Below the pieces are notes generated by a model, which saw only the letters and a program-made list of their open reading frames with translations, searched no databases and was not told the origin of the DNA. Shown one piece after another: positions 44,840-53,259 of a stretch of DNA of 64,000 bases; the stretch's first letter is position 1, and the number at the start of each line of letters is the position of its first letter. This stretch comes from Planosporangium mesophilum. Its GTDB lineage: Bacteria > Actinomycetota > Actinomycetes > Mycobacteriales > Micromonosporaceae. The DNA lies in contig NZ_BOON01000005.1 in the NCBI RefSeq assembly GCF_016863255.1, positions 124,001-188,000 of the forward strand, in the 5' to 3' direction. A program made the translations under genes and the position numbers.

Positions 44840-45448
44840 TCAGGCAGCGGCCCAGCCGTGCCCGGCGAGCCACCCGCGCGCGACGCCGGCCACCGCCGCG
44901 GGATCACGACGCAGATCGTGCGTCTCGCCGCGGAGTACCCGCACGTCGACCTGGCCGGACGCGGTCGGCACGCCGAACGCGTCCCGGTCGCCGTTCACGA
45001 CGAGGGTCGGTAGGTCCACGGGCAACTCCCCGGCCCGGCTGCGATCGGGCTTCCCCGGCGGGTGCAGCGGGAACGCCAGCGCGAGGGCGCCGGCCGCGCC
45101 GAGCTCAGCCGCGGTACGGCAGGCCACCCGGGCACCGCTGGAGCGGCCCCCGACGATCAGGGGCAGCCCGGCGGGCACCAGGTCGCGCAGGGCGGTGACG
45201 ACGGTGACGTAGGCGCGGTCGAGCTGGCCGGCCGGCGCGGGCGCGCGGCGCCCCGCCACCCGGTAGGGCTGCGTGACGCGCGCGACGACCACGCCGGCGG
45301 CGACCGCCGCGTCGCGTACGGCGACGAGATCGACGGCGTCCACCCCACCACCGGCGCCGTGGCCGAGCACGAGCAGGCTCCTGGGCGCGGTGGTGGGCTG
45401 GTCGACGTCGAGCCGTGCCGGTCCGTACGGGGTGGCGACCTCGATCAT
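44840..45448 (-). CDS. Alpha/beta hydrolase, KANL3/Tex30-like
   Basis: A 202-residue cytoplasmic hydrolase fold. The nucleophile elbow is IVGGRSSGARVA. The early glycine-rich oxyanion region is LLVLGHGAGGGVDAVDL. Asp in VVNGDRDAFG and His in RGETHDLRR complete the triad. Length fits the Tex30-like group of unknown substrate. It lies between sigR and a WhiB gene, all on the minus strand. Confidence 0.8.
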   Translation of the reverse strand: MIEVATPYGPARLDVDQPTTAPRSLLVLGHGAGGGVDAVDLVAVRDAAVAAGVVVARVTQPYRVAGRRAPAPAGQLDRAYVTVVTALRDLVPAGLPLIVGGRSSGARVACRTAAELGAAGALALAFPLHPPGKPDRSRAGELPVDLPTLVVNGDRDAFGVPTASGQVDVRVLRGETHDLRRDPAAVAGVARGWLAGHGWAAA

Positions 45449-45472
45449 GCCTGCATCGTCGCAGCCGTCCGG

Positions 45473-45871
45473 CTATCCGCTGGCGGCACCCACCTGCTCG
45501 AGTACGCGCAGGACGTTCATCCCGGCCAATCGTTCGGCGTCGTACGGCGCGCTGTGCACCTCCGAGCGCCAGGCGACGAGCATCGCCCGTCTCTCGCGCG
45601 GGGTCGTGGCGCCCCACACTCCGTGGCAGTCACCGACGTCCAGCGCCCAGGCAAGGCAGGAGCCCTGCACGTCGCAGGTCCGGCACAGCGCGACGGCGGC
45701 ATCCGCCGGCTCGCTGGGCGCCGGAAAGAACGTCTCCGGATCAACACTCTGGCACAGGCCCCTGGTGCGCCACGTCGGATCGAGATCGCGTTCACTGAGC
45801 GCGCGGACAAGCCGCGGATCGCGCCTGGCTGCAGCAACCTCGTGTGGACGTGGCATTCGCGCCCGGGTCAT
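45473..45871 (-). CDS. WhiB-family transcription factor (longer type)
   Basis: A 132-residue WhiB protein. The cluster cysteines are in RGLCQSVDPETFF (about 40) and ALCRTCDVQGSCLAW (about 63, 66, 72). The turn is GVWGATTPRERR. An N-terminal extension of about 35 basic residues and a C-terminal tail of about 40 make it longer than WhiB1. Which of the named WhiB types it is cannot be settled by eye. The ATG at 45871 has GGGGGAGG in front. Confidence 0.88.
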   Translation of the reverse strand: MTRARMPRPHEVAAARRDPRLVRALSERDLDPTWRTRGLCQSVDPETFFPAPSEPADAAVALCRTCDVQGSCLAWALDVGDCHGVWGATTPRERRAMLVAWRSEVHSAPYDAERLAGMNVLRVLEQVGAASG

Positions 45872-46026
45872 GCACCCACCTCCCCCGTGGGTTTACGACT
45901 ATTCGGCGGGCGCACACAGACTTAGAACACCACGCCCACCGGCGCTGTGTTCTACCGCACATCGGCGCACTTCGACAAGTGCGTTGCGCGAGATTACGTA
46001 AAAGCCGCCTCCCAATTACCGTCGTA

Positions 46027-46749
46027 TCAGTCGAAAAGCGTCAGGTCCTGTGGCTGCCCCACGGAGCCGCCGAGGGCCGGCGCGGGCACCCGCTCGATCA
46101 ACCCCGGGCCGTCGTTGCGGACATCGCCGACCGCGCGGCCGACACGTCGGATCTCGATCGAGTCGAGGTATTCGGCGGGCGGTGGCCCGATCATCGCCGC
46201 CGCGGTCGCGGCGTCGGCGTCCAGCCAGTGCCGCCAGCGGCCGGCCGGCAGGACCAGCGGCATGCGGTCGTGTACCCCCGCCAGCTCGCCGACCGCGGCC
46301 GTGGTCACGATCGTGCACGTCAGGAGCTTGTCCCCCCAGACCGTCCAGAGGCCGGCGAAGGCCATCACGTCGCCGCCGCGGTGGGTCATGAAATACGGCT
46401 GGCGCTGCTTGGGCGAGAGCCGGACCCACTCGTACCACCCGTCGGCGGGGACCAGGCAGCGCCGGGTGGCGAACGACGGCGCGTACGCCCGCGTCGTCGC
46501 CACCGTCTCTCCGCGCGCGTTGATCATGCGGGCGGCGCCGCTCGTGCCCTTGGCCCACGGTGGCACGAAGCCCCACCGGGCCAGGGACAGCACCTGGTCG
46601 CCGGCGCTGCGGGAGCGGCGCACGATCGGCACCGCGTCGGTCGGCGCCACGTTGTAGTCGGCGGCCAGCCCGTCACCCGTCTCGTCGCTCGCTTCGAACA
46701 GCGCGCTGAGATCAGTCGCGCTACGGGTTGTCGCGTACCGGCCGCACAT
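46027..46749 (-). CDS. SOS response-associated peptidase (SRAP/YedK-HMCES family)
   Basis: A 240-residue protein that forms a covalent thiazolidine link with abasic sites in single-stranded DNA. The catalytic Cys2 is exposed after Met removal (MCGRYATTRS). Other conserved parts are NVAPTDAVPIVR, WGFVPPWAKG, the acidic DGWYEW and the histidine in GVHDRMPLVL. The start at 46749 is fixed by the need for Cys2. M. tuberculosis Rv3226c holds the same place next to aroA. Confidence 0.93.
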   Translation of the reverse strand: MCGRYATTRSATDLSALFEASDETGDGLAADYNVAPTDAVPIVRRSRSAGDQVLSLARWGFVPPWAKGTSGAARMINARGETVATTRAYAPSFATRRCLVPADGWYEWVRLSPKQRQPYFMTHRGGDVMAFAGLWTVWGDKLLTCTIVTTAAVGELAGVHDRMPLVLPAGRWRHWLDADAATAAAMIGPPPAEYLDSIEIRRVGRAVGDVRNDGPGLIERVPAPALGGSVGQPQDLTLFD

Positions 46750-46820
46750 GGCAACCACGCTACCGGTGACAGGGTCGCCCCGCCGCCCCGTTCACCCGCC
46801 ATGATCTGCACAAGTTCCAG

Positions 46821-46873
46821 GAAGTAGTGGCCTCAGGGCACCCGTCGAGACCACGACTTCGGCGAAGTCGTGG
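46821..46873. repeat. Dispersed hairpin repeat, family 2, copy b, with a third arm
   Basis: Arm 1 is GAAGTAGTGGCCTC (46821-46834), arm 2 is GAGACCACGACTTC (46847-46860) and arm 3 is GAAGTCGTGG (46864-46873). Arm 2 can pair with arm 1 (12 of 14) or with arm 3 (10 of 10), so the two hairpins exclude each other. It lies in the SRAP-aroA divergent gap. Confidence 0.65.
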
Positions 46874-46927
46874 CGACCATGTGGGACGCGATCGTCGGCG
46901 CCCGGACGCGTTCGGCAGACTGTACGA

Positions 46928-48268
46928 GTGGCAGACAGCAACCCCGCCGTTACCCGACCGTCCGGATCCGAGCGGCCGTGGACGGCCCCGACCGCCGCCG
47001 GACCCGTCGCGGCGACCGTACGGTTGCCCGGCTCGAAGTCGATGACCGCGCGGGCGCTCGTACTCGCGGCCGTCTCGGCCGGGTCGAGCACCCTACGTGC
47101 CCCGCTACGCGCCCGGGACACCATGCTCATGGCCGCCGGCCTGCAGGCCATGGGTGCGACCGTGAGCACCGGCGACGACGATCTGTGGGTGGTACGCCCC
47201 CGCCCCATGCACGGCCCGGCAAAGGCCGACGTGGGCCTGGCCGGCACGGTGATGCGCTTCCTGCCCCCGGTGGCCGGGCTCGCCGAGGGGCCGGTGACGT
47301 TCGACGGCGACCCGCGCGCCCGGCAACGGCCGATGGCGCCGCTGATCGACGCGCTGCGTCGGCTCGGGGTGGAGATCGAGGCGACCGGGGGCGGGAACCT
47401 GCCGCTGACCGTGCGCGGCGCCGGCCGGGTCACCGGCGGCGAGGTCACGATCGACGCGTCCAGCTCGAGCCAGCTCATCAGCGGCCTGCTGCTCGCCGGC
47501 GCGGCCTTCGACCGCGGCCTGGTGGTACGTCACGTCGGGCCCCCGGTACCGAGCGCTCCGCACCTCGAGATGACCGTACAGATGCTGCGGGCGGTCGGAG
47601 CCGGGATCGACGACAGCACGCCGGACGTGTGGGCGGTCCAGCCGGGCCGGCTGGCCGGCCGGGCCTGGGACATCGAGCCCGACCTGTCGGGCGCCGCGCC
47701 GTTCCTGGCCGCCGCCCTGGTGACCGGCGGCGCGGTCACCGTGCCCGGCTGGCCCAGCAGCACCACCCAGGCCGGTGACCGGTTGCGCGAACTGCTGTCG
47801 GCGATGGGCGGCCAGCCCGGCCTGTCCACCCGGGGCCTGACCATGCGGGGCACCGGCGCGGTACACGGCCTCGACGCCGACCTGTCCGAGGTCGGCGAGC
47901 TCACGCCCGTACTCGCGGCTCTTGCGGCGGTGGCCGATTCACCGTCGCGGCTACGGGGCATCGGACACCTGCGCGGGCACGAGACCGACCGGATCTCGGC
48001 GCTGGCGCGCGAGCTGGGTAGCCTGGGCGCGGACGTGACCGAGCGGCCCGACGCGCTGGAGATCCGGCCCCGGCCCCTGACCGGCGGGCGGTTCGAGACC
48101 TACGACGACCACCGGATGGCCCACGCCGCCGCGGTCATCGGGCTCGCGGTGCCCGGCGTCGAGCTCACGGACGTGGCATGCACCGCGAAGACGATGCCGG
48201 AGTTCCCGGCACTATGGTCGGCGATGGTGGGCGAGAAAACGGGTGACCAGCGAGGGGTAGAGCGCTGA
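46928..48268 (+). CDS. aroA: 3-phosphoshikimate 1-carboxyvinyltransferase (EPSP synthase)
   Basis: A 446-residue shikimate-pathway enzyme that joins phosphoenolpyruvate to shikimate 3-phosphate. Substrate-binding motifs are LPGSKSMTARALVLAA, GLAGTVMRFLPP, GHETDRISALA and TYDDHRMAHAAAVIGL. It is normal in length. It starts at GTG 46928. Its TGA overlaps the proposed CTG start of rsgA by 4 bases. The same aroA-rsgA pair is conserved in mycobacteria. Confidence 0.95.
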   Translation: MADSNPAVTRPSGSERPWTAPTAAGPVAATVRLPGSKSMTARALVLAAVSAGSSTLRAPLRARDTMLMAAGLQAMGATVSTGDDDLWVVRPRPMHGPAKADVGLAGTVMRFLPPVAGLAEGPVTFDGDPRARQRPMAPLIDALRRLGVEIEATGGGNLPLTVRGAGRVTGGEVTIDASSSSQLISGLLLAGAAFDRGLVVRHVGPPVPSAPHLEMTVQMLRAVGAGIDDSTPDVWAVQPGRLAGRAWDIEPDLSGAAPFLAAALVTGGAVTVPGWPSSTTQAGDRLRELLSAMGGQPGLSTRGLTMRGTGAVHGLDADLSEVGELTPVLAALAAVADSPSRLRGIGHLRGHETDRISALARELGSLGADVTERPDALEIRPRPLTGGRFETYDDHRMAHAAAVIGLAVPGVELTDVACTAKTMPEFPALWSAMVGEKTGDQRGVER

Positions 48269-49278
48269 GGCGACCGCGCGAGTACGACGAGGACGACGTA
48301 CGGGTACGGCCCGGCCGGTCCACCCGGCCGCGTACCCGGATCCGCCCACGCCACGAGGACGCCGTCGAGGGCTTCGTGGTGGCGGTCGACCGTGGCCGGT
48401 ACACCTGCCAGGTGGGCGACGGCCGGATCGTCGTCGCGATGCGCGCCCGCGAGCTCGGCCGCCGCGGGGTGGTCGTGGGCGACCGGGTACAGCTCGTCGG
48501 GGACGTGTCCGGGCGCTCCGACACCCTCGCCAGGATCGTGCGCATCGACGAGCGGACCTCCACGCTGATGCGCACCGCCGACGACGTCGAGAACAGCATC
48601 GAGGGGCGCCAGGAGCGGGTCGTCGTCGCCAACGCCGAGCAGCTCGTCATCGTCAACTCGCTGTCGGATCCGCCGCCGCGCACCGGGTTCATCGACCGGT
48701 GCCTGGTCGCCGCGTACGACGCCGGCATCGAGCCGCTGCTGTGCCTGACCAAGGCCGACCTGGCCGGCCCCGAGGAGGTCCTGCACTACTACGCCGAACT
48801 GGACCTGCCGTACGTGCTGTGCCGCCCGGAGGAGGAGCCCACCGAGCTGATGGAGGCCCTGACCGACCGGCTCTCGGTCCTGGTCGGCCACTCCGGGGTC
48901 GGCAAGTCGACGCTGGTGAACCGACTCGTCCCGGGCACCGACCGGGCCGTCGGGGTGGTCAGCGCCGTCGGCAAGGGCCGGCACACCTCCACCAGCGCCG
49001 TCGCCCTCCCGCTGCCCGCCGGCGGCTGGATCATCGACACCCCGGGCATCCGGTCGTTCGGCCTGGCCCACGTCTCGCCGGACAGCCTGCTGCACGGCTT
49101 CTCCGACCTGGTCGAGGCGACCACCCGGTGCTCGCCCAACTGCGACCACACCGGCGCCGGCGGCGACTGCGGGTTGGACAAGCTGATCGCCGAGGGCGGG
49201 GCCGACCCGCGCCGGCTGCTGTCGTACCGCCGGCTGCTGGCCTCCCGCAGCGGCGAGGACACTGACACCACCGGCTAG
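48265..49278 (+). CDS. rsgA: Ribosome small subunit-dependent GTPase RsgA
   Basis: A 337-residue circularly permuted GTPase that matures the 30S subunit. The OB-fold lies at about 30-100. G4 is LTKADL, G1 is VGHSGVGKSTLVN (about 208) and G3 is IDTPGI. The C-terminal zinc site is CSPNCDHTGAGGDC (about 288-302). In-frame coding similarity reaches back to a CTG at 48265 (LRRPREYDEDDVRVRPGR). No ATG, GTG or TTG lies between the upstream in-frame stop and that codon. GAGGGG precedes it, and it overlaps the aroA TGA as CTGA. The next start, GTG 48376, would cut the OB-fold. Confidence 0.9.
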   Translation: MRRPREYDEDDVRVRPGRSTRPRTRIRPRHEDAVEGFVVAVDRGRYTCQVGDGRIVVAMRARELGRRGVVVGDRVQLVGDVSGRSDTLARIVRIDERTSTLMRTADDVENSIEGRQERVVVANAEQLVIVNSLSDPPPRTGFIDRCLVAAYDAGIEPLLCLTKADLAGPEEVLHYYAELDLPYVLCRPEEEPTELMEALTDRLSVLVGHSGVGKSTLVNRLVPGTDRAVGVVSAVGKGRHTSTSAVALPLPAGGWIIDTPGIRSFGLAHVSPDSLLHGFSDLVEATTRCSPNCDHTGAGGDCGLDKLIAEGGADPRRLLSYRRLLASRSGEDTDTTG

Positions 49279-49334
49279 CGTCGGCCGACCTTCACCGACG
49301 ACGCCCGGGTCGCCGACCTGACCATCGCCCTCGA

Positions 49335-49364
49335 TCAGACCTCGACCGAGCCTCAGACCTCGAC
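49335..49364. repeat. 18-base-spaced duplication of the DUF2087 gene 3' end
   Basis: TCAGACCTCGAC occurs at 49335-49346 and 49353-49364. The second copy holds the stop codon and last residues of the DUF2087 gene. Confidence 0.5.
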
Positions 49365-49889
49365 GTAACCGCCGACCCGCCAGTAGACCGCGTTCTCCCG
49401 GGCCAGCAGCGCCTCGTCGACCAGGTACCGGCGCAGCGAGGCGTAGTCGGGGTACCAGGCCCGCAGGATCGCGTCCACGGCCTTCTCCGGGTACTTCACC
49501 CCCGGCTCGAAACACGCCGCCAGGTGCTCCAGGATCACCCGGCGCTTGCCGTGCGCCGCCGGGATCCGCACCAGCCGGCCGTCGACGATGAAGGTACGCA
49601 GGATGGCGTCCTTCTGCCGGTCCGGGTCGAGCGGCTCGGTCTCGGCCGGCTGCGGCGCGTACTCGCGTACCGAGTCCTTGAAAGCGTCGACCTGTGCGAC
49701 GAACCGGCCGTCGACGACATCGACGAGGCCGCCGTGCTGGAGCCGGCGGAGCGCGGCCACCACGGTCCTGGCCGCTAGGCCGGTTCGGTCCGCGACCGTA
49801 CTGGGAAGATCGGCCCCCAGCACGACGGCCGAGAACACCCGCAGCCGATCCGTCTCGGCCAGCAACCCGCACAACGCTTCCGGTCTCAC
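49353..49889 (-). CDS. HTH-DUF2087 domain protein
   Basis: A 178-residue protein. The N-terminal winged-helix-like part has ADLPSTVADRTGLAARTVVA and ALRRLQHGGLVDVVDGRFVA. The C-terminal DUF2087 domain (KDAILRTFIVDGRLVRIPAA, YPEKAVDAILRAWYPDYASL) is intact. It is probably a DNA-binding regulator of unknown target. The GTG at 49889 has no Shine-Dalgarno and lies after an AT-rich hexamer, suggesting a leaderless start. Confidence 0.8.
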   Translation of the reverse strand: MRPEALCGLLAETDRLRVFSAVVLGADLPSTVADRTGLAARTVVAALRRLQHGGLVDVVDGRFVAQVDAFKDSVREYAPQPAETEPLDPDRQKDAILRTFIVDGRLVRIPAAHGKRRVILEHLAACFEPGVKYPEKAVDAILRAWYPDYASLRRYLVDEALLARENAVYWRVGGYVEV

Positions 49890-49981
49890 GGCTATCCAAG
49901 ATATCCGCGGCCGCCAGCCGCTTGTCGGGCCGGTCACCGCTGACGTGCGGCGATAGCGCACGTCCGATAGGTTTTGCAGCC

Positions 49982-50773
49982 ATGGCCCGGTACACCGACG
50001 ATCTCGCCCTGGCCCACCTGCTCGCCGACACCGCGGACGCGATCTCGGTGGCCCGGTTCCGCGCACTCGACCTGCATGTGAGCGCGAAACCGGACCTGAC
50101 ACCCGTCTCCGACGCCGACACCGCCGTGGAGAAGGCGCTGCGCGCGACGCTGGCCCGGGCCCGCCCCCGCGACGCCGTGCTCGGCGAGGAGTACGGCGCG
50201 ACGCCCGCGGCCGGGACGGGCCGGCGCCGCTGGATCATCGACCCGATCGACGGCACCAAGAACTACGTCCGCGGCGTACCGGTCTGGGCCACCCTGATCG
50301 CGCTCGTGGAGGGGGACGAGCCGGTCGTCGGCCTGGTCTCCGCCCCGGCGCTGGGCCGCCGTTGGTGGGCCGCGACCGGGCTCGGCGCGTACGCGGGCCG
50401 TCACCAGTCCGCCGCCACCCAGATCCACGTCTCCGGCGTGAGCCAGCTCGCCGACGCCTCGTTCTGCTACTCGTCGCTGACGGGCTGGGAAGAGGTCGGG
50501 CGACTGGACGCCATGCTCGACATCATGCGGCACACCTGGCGCAGCCGGGCGTACGGGGACTTCTACGGGTACATGCTGCTCGCCGAGGGCGCGGTGGACA
50601 TCATGGTCGAGCCGGAGCTGTCGCTGTGGGACCTGGCGGCGCTGGTACCGATCGTGACCGAGGCCGGTGGCACGTTCACCGACCGGGCGGGCCGGCCGGG
50701 GCCTGGTGGGGGCAGCGCGATCGCGACCAATGGAAAGTTGCACAGCGAGATCTACGCCCGTCTGGGTGAGTGA
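49982..50773 (+). CDS. hisN: Histidinol-phosphatase (inositol-monophosphatase family)
   Basis: A 263-residue lithium-sensitive-type phosphatase that makes histidinol in histidine synthesis. Metal sites are VLGEEYGA, IIDPIDGTKNYVRGVP and ELSLWDLAALVPIVTEAGG. This matches actinobacterial HisN (M. tuberculosis Rv3137) better than general inositol phosphatases. The ATG at 49982 was chosen from the conserved N-terminus. There is no Shine-Dalgarno, so a leaderless start is likely. Other his genes are elsewhere. Confidence 0.88.
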   Translation: MARYTDDLALAHLLADTADAISVARFRALDLHVSAKPDLTPVSDADTAVEKALRATLARARPRDAVLGEEYGATPAAGTGRRRWIIDPIDGTKNYVRGVPVWATLIALVEGDEPVVGLVSAPALGRRWWAATGLGAYAGRHQSAATQIHVSGVSQLADASFCYSSLTGWEEVGRLDAMLDIMRHTWRSRAYGDFYGYMLLAEGAVDIMVEPELSLWDLAALVPIVTEAGGTFTDRAGRPGPGGGSAIATNGKLHSEIYARLGE

Positions 50774-50832
50774 CCCGACTACCCGACGTCCTGACTCGAC
50801 GGCGCTTCTTCGGGGTCTATCCTTCCCCGGTG

Positions 50833-51723
50833 ATGTCTGCTGGCTGGTTGTTCCTCGCGGCGATGATCGCCGCGTATGGCGTGGCCAACCTGCTGCAGTC
50901 CGTCGCCGCCGCCCGTACCGACCTGCACCCGGGGTTCGACCTGCGGCTGCTGCTGAGCCTGGGCAAGCGCAAGACGTACCTGGTGGGGCTGTTCTGCCAG
51001 TTCGCCGGCTTCTCCCTGGCCTTCCTGGCCCGCCGGGACCTGCCGCTGTTCCTGGTACAGGCGGCCGTGGCGGCCGGTCTCGGGGTCACCACCCTGCTCG
51101 GCGTACTGGTACTGAAGTGGCGCCTACCCAAGGCGGAGGTGGCGCTGCTCGCTGCGCTGTCCTGCGGCCTGGCCGGGCTGGTGCTCGCAGCCCAGCCCCA
51201 CCCGTCCCGGCCGCTCGGCCTCGCCGGCGTTGTCGGGCTGGCCATCGCCCTGCTGGTGATCGCCGTGGTGGGCTTCTTCGCGGCCCGGCTGCACGGCTCA
51301 CACGGCTCGGTCGCGCTTGGCTCGCTGGCCGGCGTGGCGTTCTCCGCGGCGGCCGTGGCTTCCCGTCCGCTCGCCGGGGCGGACTCGATCCACCAGTTCG
51401 TGACCGACCCGCTGCTGTACCTGCTGATCGCCCATTCGGTGGTGGGCCAGCTGCTGCTGGGCATGGCCATGCAGCGCGGCTCCACCACCTCCGCGGTAGC
51501 CGCGATGGACGCCGCCGCGGCCGTACCCGCGGCCGCCGTCGGCCTGCTGTTGCTCGGCGACGAGATCCAGCCGGGGCGGGAGTGGCTCGCCGCGGCAGGC
51601 TTCCTGGTGACGCTGCTCGCAGTGATCGGGTTGAGCTTCTACGCCGAACCACAGCACGGCCACGCGCACAGCAGGGCACGGGTGCCAGTGGCGGCCGGCC
51701 GGGGCTCGCACCGCTCGGACTGA
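50833..51723 (+). CDS. DMT-type (EamA-like) multi-helix membrane transporter
   Basis: A 296-residue integral membrane protein with about nine to ten helices starting directly at MSAGWLFLAAMIAAYGVANL. It resembles EamA/DMT-type permeases with two tandem halves. Substrate unknown. A TATCCT -10-like hexamer 9 bases upstream suggests a leaderless start at 50833. A GTG at 50770 overlapping the hisN stop is the alternative. The C-terminal tail is soluble, with His and Ser. Confidence 0.75.
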   Translation: MSAGWLFLAAMIAAYGVANLLQSVAAARTDLHPGFDLRLLLSLGKRKTYLVGLFCQFAGFSLAFLARRDLPLFLVQAAVAAGLGVTTLLGVLVLKWRLPKAEVALLAALSCGLAGLVLAAQPHPSRPLGLAGVVGLAIALLVIAVVGFFAARLHGSHGSVALGSLAGVAFSAAAVASRPLAGADSIHQFVTDPLLYLLIAHSVVGQLLLGMAMQRGSTTSAVAAMDAAAAVPAAAVGLLLLGDEIQPGREWLAAAGFLVTLLAVIGLSFYAEPQHGHAHSRARVPVAAGRGSHRSD

Positions 51724-51729
51724 CACGCG

Positions 51730-52839
51730 TCAGTCCTTCGGCGTCATGGAGGCCCTCCTGACGGTCTTCTCGGCCTCGGTGCGGTCCATGCCGGTCGCGC
51801 GCAGCAGGTCGGTCGCCACGAACCGGATCTGTCCGATCGCCATCTGGCCGGAGAAGCCGAGCGTCGCGTCATGGGCCCGCGAGGCGTGGCGGACCGCGGC
51901 GCAGACCCGTTCCCGGGTCGCGGCCGGGTCCTCACCGCGCTCGAGCGCCTTGGCCAGTAGACGGGTAGCCGTGCCGAGCGCCTCCACCGCGGCGAACAGC
52001 TCGGTCGGTACCGGCTCCTCGTCGCGCAGCAGCGCGACGGTACGCCGGGCCAGTACCCGCGCGTTGCGGGTGACGCGGTCGAGGTCGGGGCCGCTCTCGG
52101 CGTACCGCGCCAGCTGCTCGCGGTAGCGCCGCCAGACCGGTGACAGCCGCACCGCCTCGCGGCTGGCCGCCAGCGCGTTGGCGTACTCGGTCAGCTGGGC
52201 GTTGGTGGCCCGCAGCCGCTCCAGCACCTCTTCGGCTGCGGCCCGGTCACGCGCGTCCAGCGCCGCCGCGATCCCCTCGAAGCCGTCGGCGATCGCGTTC
52301 AGCAGCGGCTCGGCCGCCCGATGCGCGACCGTCAGCGGGTTGGGCGGTAGCAGCAATGCCGTCACCAGCAGACCGACCCCGCCCCCGACCAGGGCGTCCA
52401 CGAACCTCGGGTACGCCAGGCCGGCCCCGGGCGGTTGCACGGTGGCCACCAGCACCGCCGACGAGGCGGACTGGATGACCAGGACCGGGCTGGCGCGGAC
52501 GAAGAGGGCGATGGTCACGGCCAGCGCCACGACCGCGGCGAGCTGGAACGGGCCGGTGCCGATCAGGTAGATCAACACGTCGCCGACGAGGACACCGACG
52601 GCGACCCCGACGGCGAGTTCGAAGACCCGTCTGATCCGGTGTCCCAGCGCGGCGCCCAGCGGGATCACCGCCGCGACCGGGGCGAAGAACGGCTGCTGGT
52701 GCCCGACGACGTCGTGGGCCACGAACCAGGCCAGGCCCGCCGCGCTACCGGCCTGGACCACGAGAACGGCGTTCTCGCGTACCCGCGTGAGCCGGTCCCG
52801 GATCGATGCGGCGGTCGTCGAGACGGCGGGTAGGGCCAT
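51730..52839 (-). CDS. FUSC-family (aromatic acid exporter-like) membrane protein
   Basis: A 369-residue protein. About six N-terminal helices span residues 25-165 (PVAAVIPLGAALGHRIRRVF contains the conserved FUSC Arg/Gly motif). A long helical cytoplasmic domain of about 190 residues follows, rich in Ala, Glu and Arg. This is the FUSC_2/aromatic acid exporter layout with one repeat, so it may work as a dimer. The substrate is unknown. It is convergent with the DMT-type gene, with only 6 bases between. Confidence 0.82.
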   Translation of the reverse strand: MALPAVSTTAASIRDRLTRVRENAVLVVQAGSAAGLAWFVAHDVVGHQQPFFAPVAAVIPLGAALGHRIRRVFELAVGVAVGVLVGDVLIYLIGTGPFQLAAVVALAVTIALFVRASPVLVIQSASSAVLVATVQPPGAGLAYPRFVDALVGGGVGLLVTALLLPPNPLTVAHRAAEPLLNAIADGFEGIAAALDARDRAAAEEVLERLRATNAQLTEYANALAASREAVRLSPVWRRYREQLARYAESGPDLDRVTRNARVLARRTVALLRDEEPVPTELFAAVEALGTATRLLAKALERGEDPAATRERVCAAVRHASRAHDATLGFSGQMAIGQIRFVATDLLRATGMDRTEAEKTVRRASMTPKD

Positions 52840-52903
52840 GCGCCGAGGGTACGGTCCGGCCGGCTGGATGCCGGCGATCGACGCGCGGTCCCTGTCTGCT
52901 CGC

Positions 52904-53227
52904 CTATCGACGGCGGCCCCACCGCTCGTGGCGGGCGGCGCGGACCCGTACCGGGTGCGGCTTGCGCTGATGGTGCTCGCGCGTCGTGAGCCACAGCGCG
53001 GCGAGCGCGACCGCGGCGACGACGACTGCGGCGAGCAGGTAGCCGACCGTCGTCATGTTCCCGGCGGCGGCGGTATCGGCCAGCAGCACGAACAGCCACA
53101 GCGCCAACGCCGGCCTGGTCGCGCGGCTCCGGTGGCACACCATCGTCATCACCTCCACCAGCAGCAGTACCCCCGAACTCACGCGGCCATGCATGCCGCG
53201 AGGCCCGGAAGGGCACCCTTGTGTCAT
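52904..53227 (-). CDS. Small membrane protein of unknown function
   Basis: Up to 107 residues. Two clear helices (ALALWLFVLLADTAAAGN and VGYLLAAVVVAAVALAALWL) are followed by a strongly basic tail (KPHPVRVRAARHERWGRRR). The start is uncertain: internal ATGs at 53149 or 53143 would give about 80 residues. The longer form adds one more hydrophobic stretch. It is divergent from the phospholipase D gene. No family is recognised. Confidence 0.55.
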   Translation of the reverse strand: MTQGCPSGPRGMHGRVSSGVLLLVEVMTMVCHRSRATRPALALWLFVLLADTAAAGNMTTVGYLLAAVVVAAVALAALWLTTREHHQRKPHPVRVRAARHERWGRRR

Positions 53228-53259
53228 CCACCCGAACGGATGCGATGGGGAGGCCGGGT

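Noticed and set aside
48100-50259. A 719-codon minus-strand frame across aroA, rsgA and hisN
   Set aside because: It covers three well-supported genes and shows no domain. It shifts composition where the underlying genes change.
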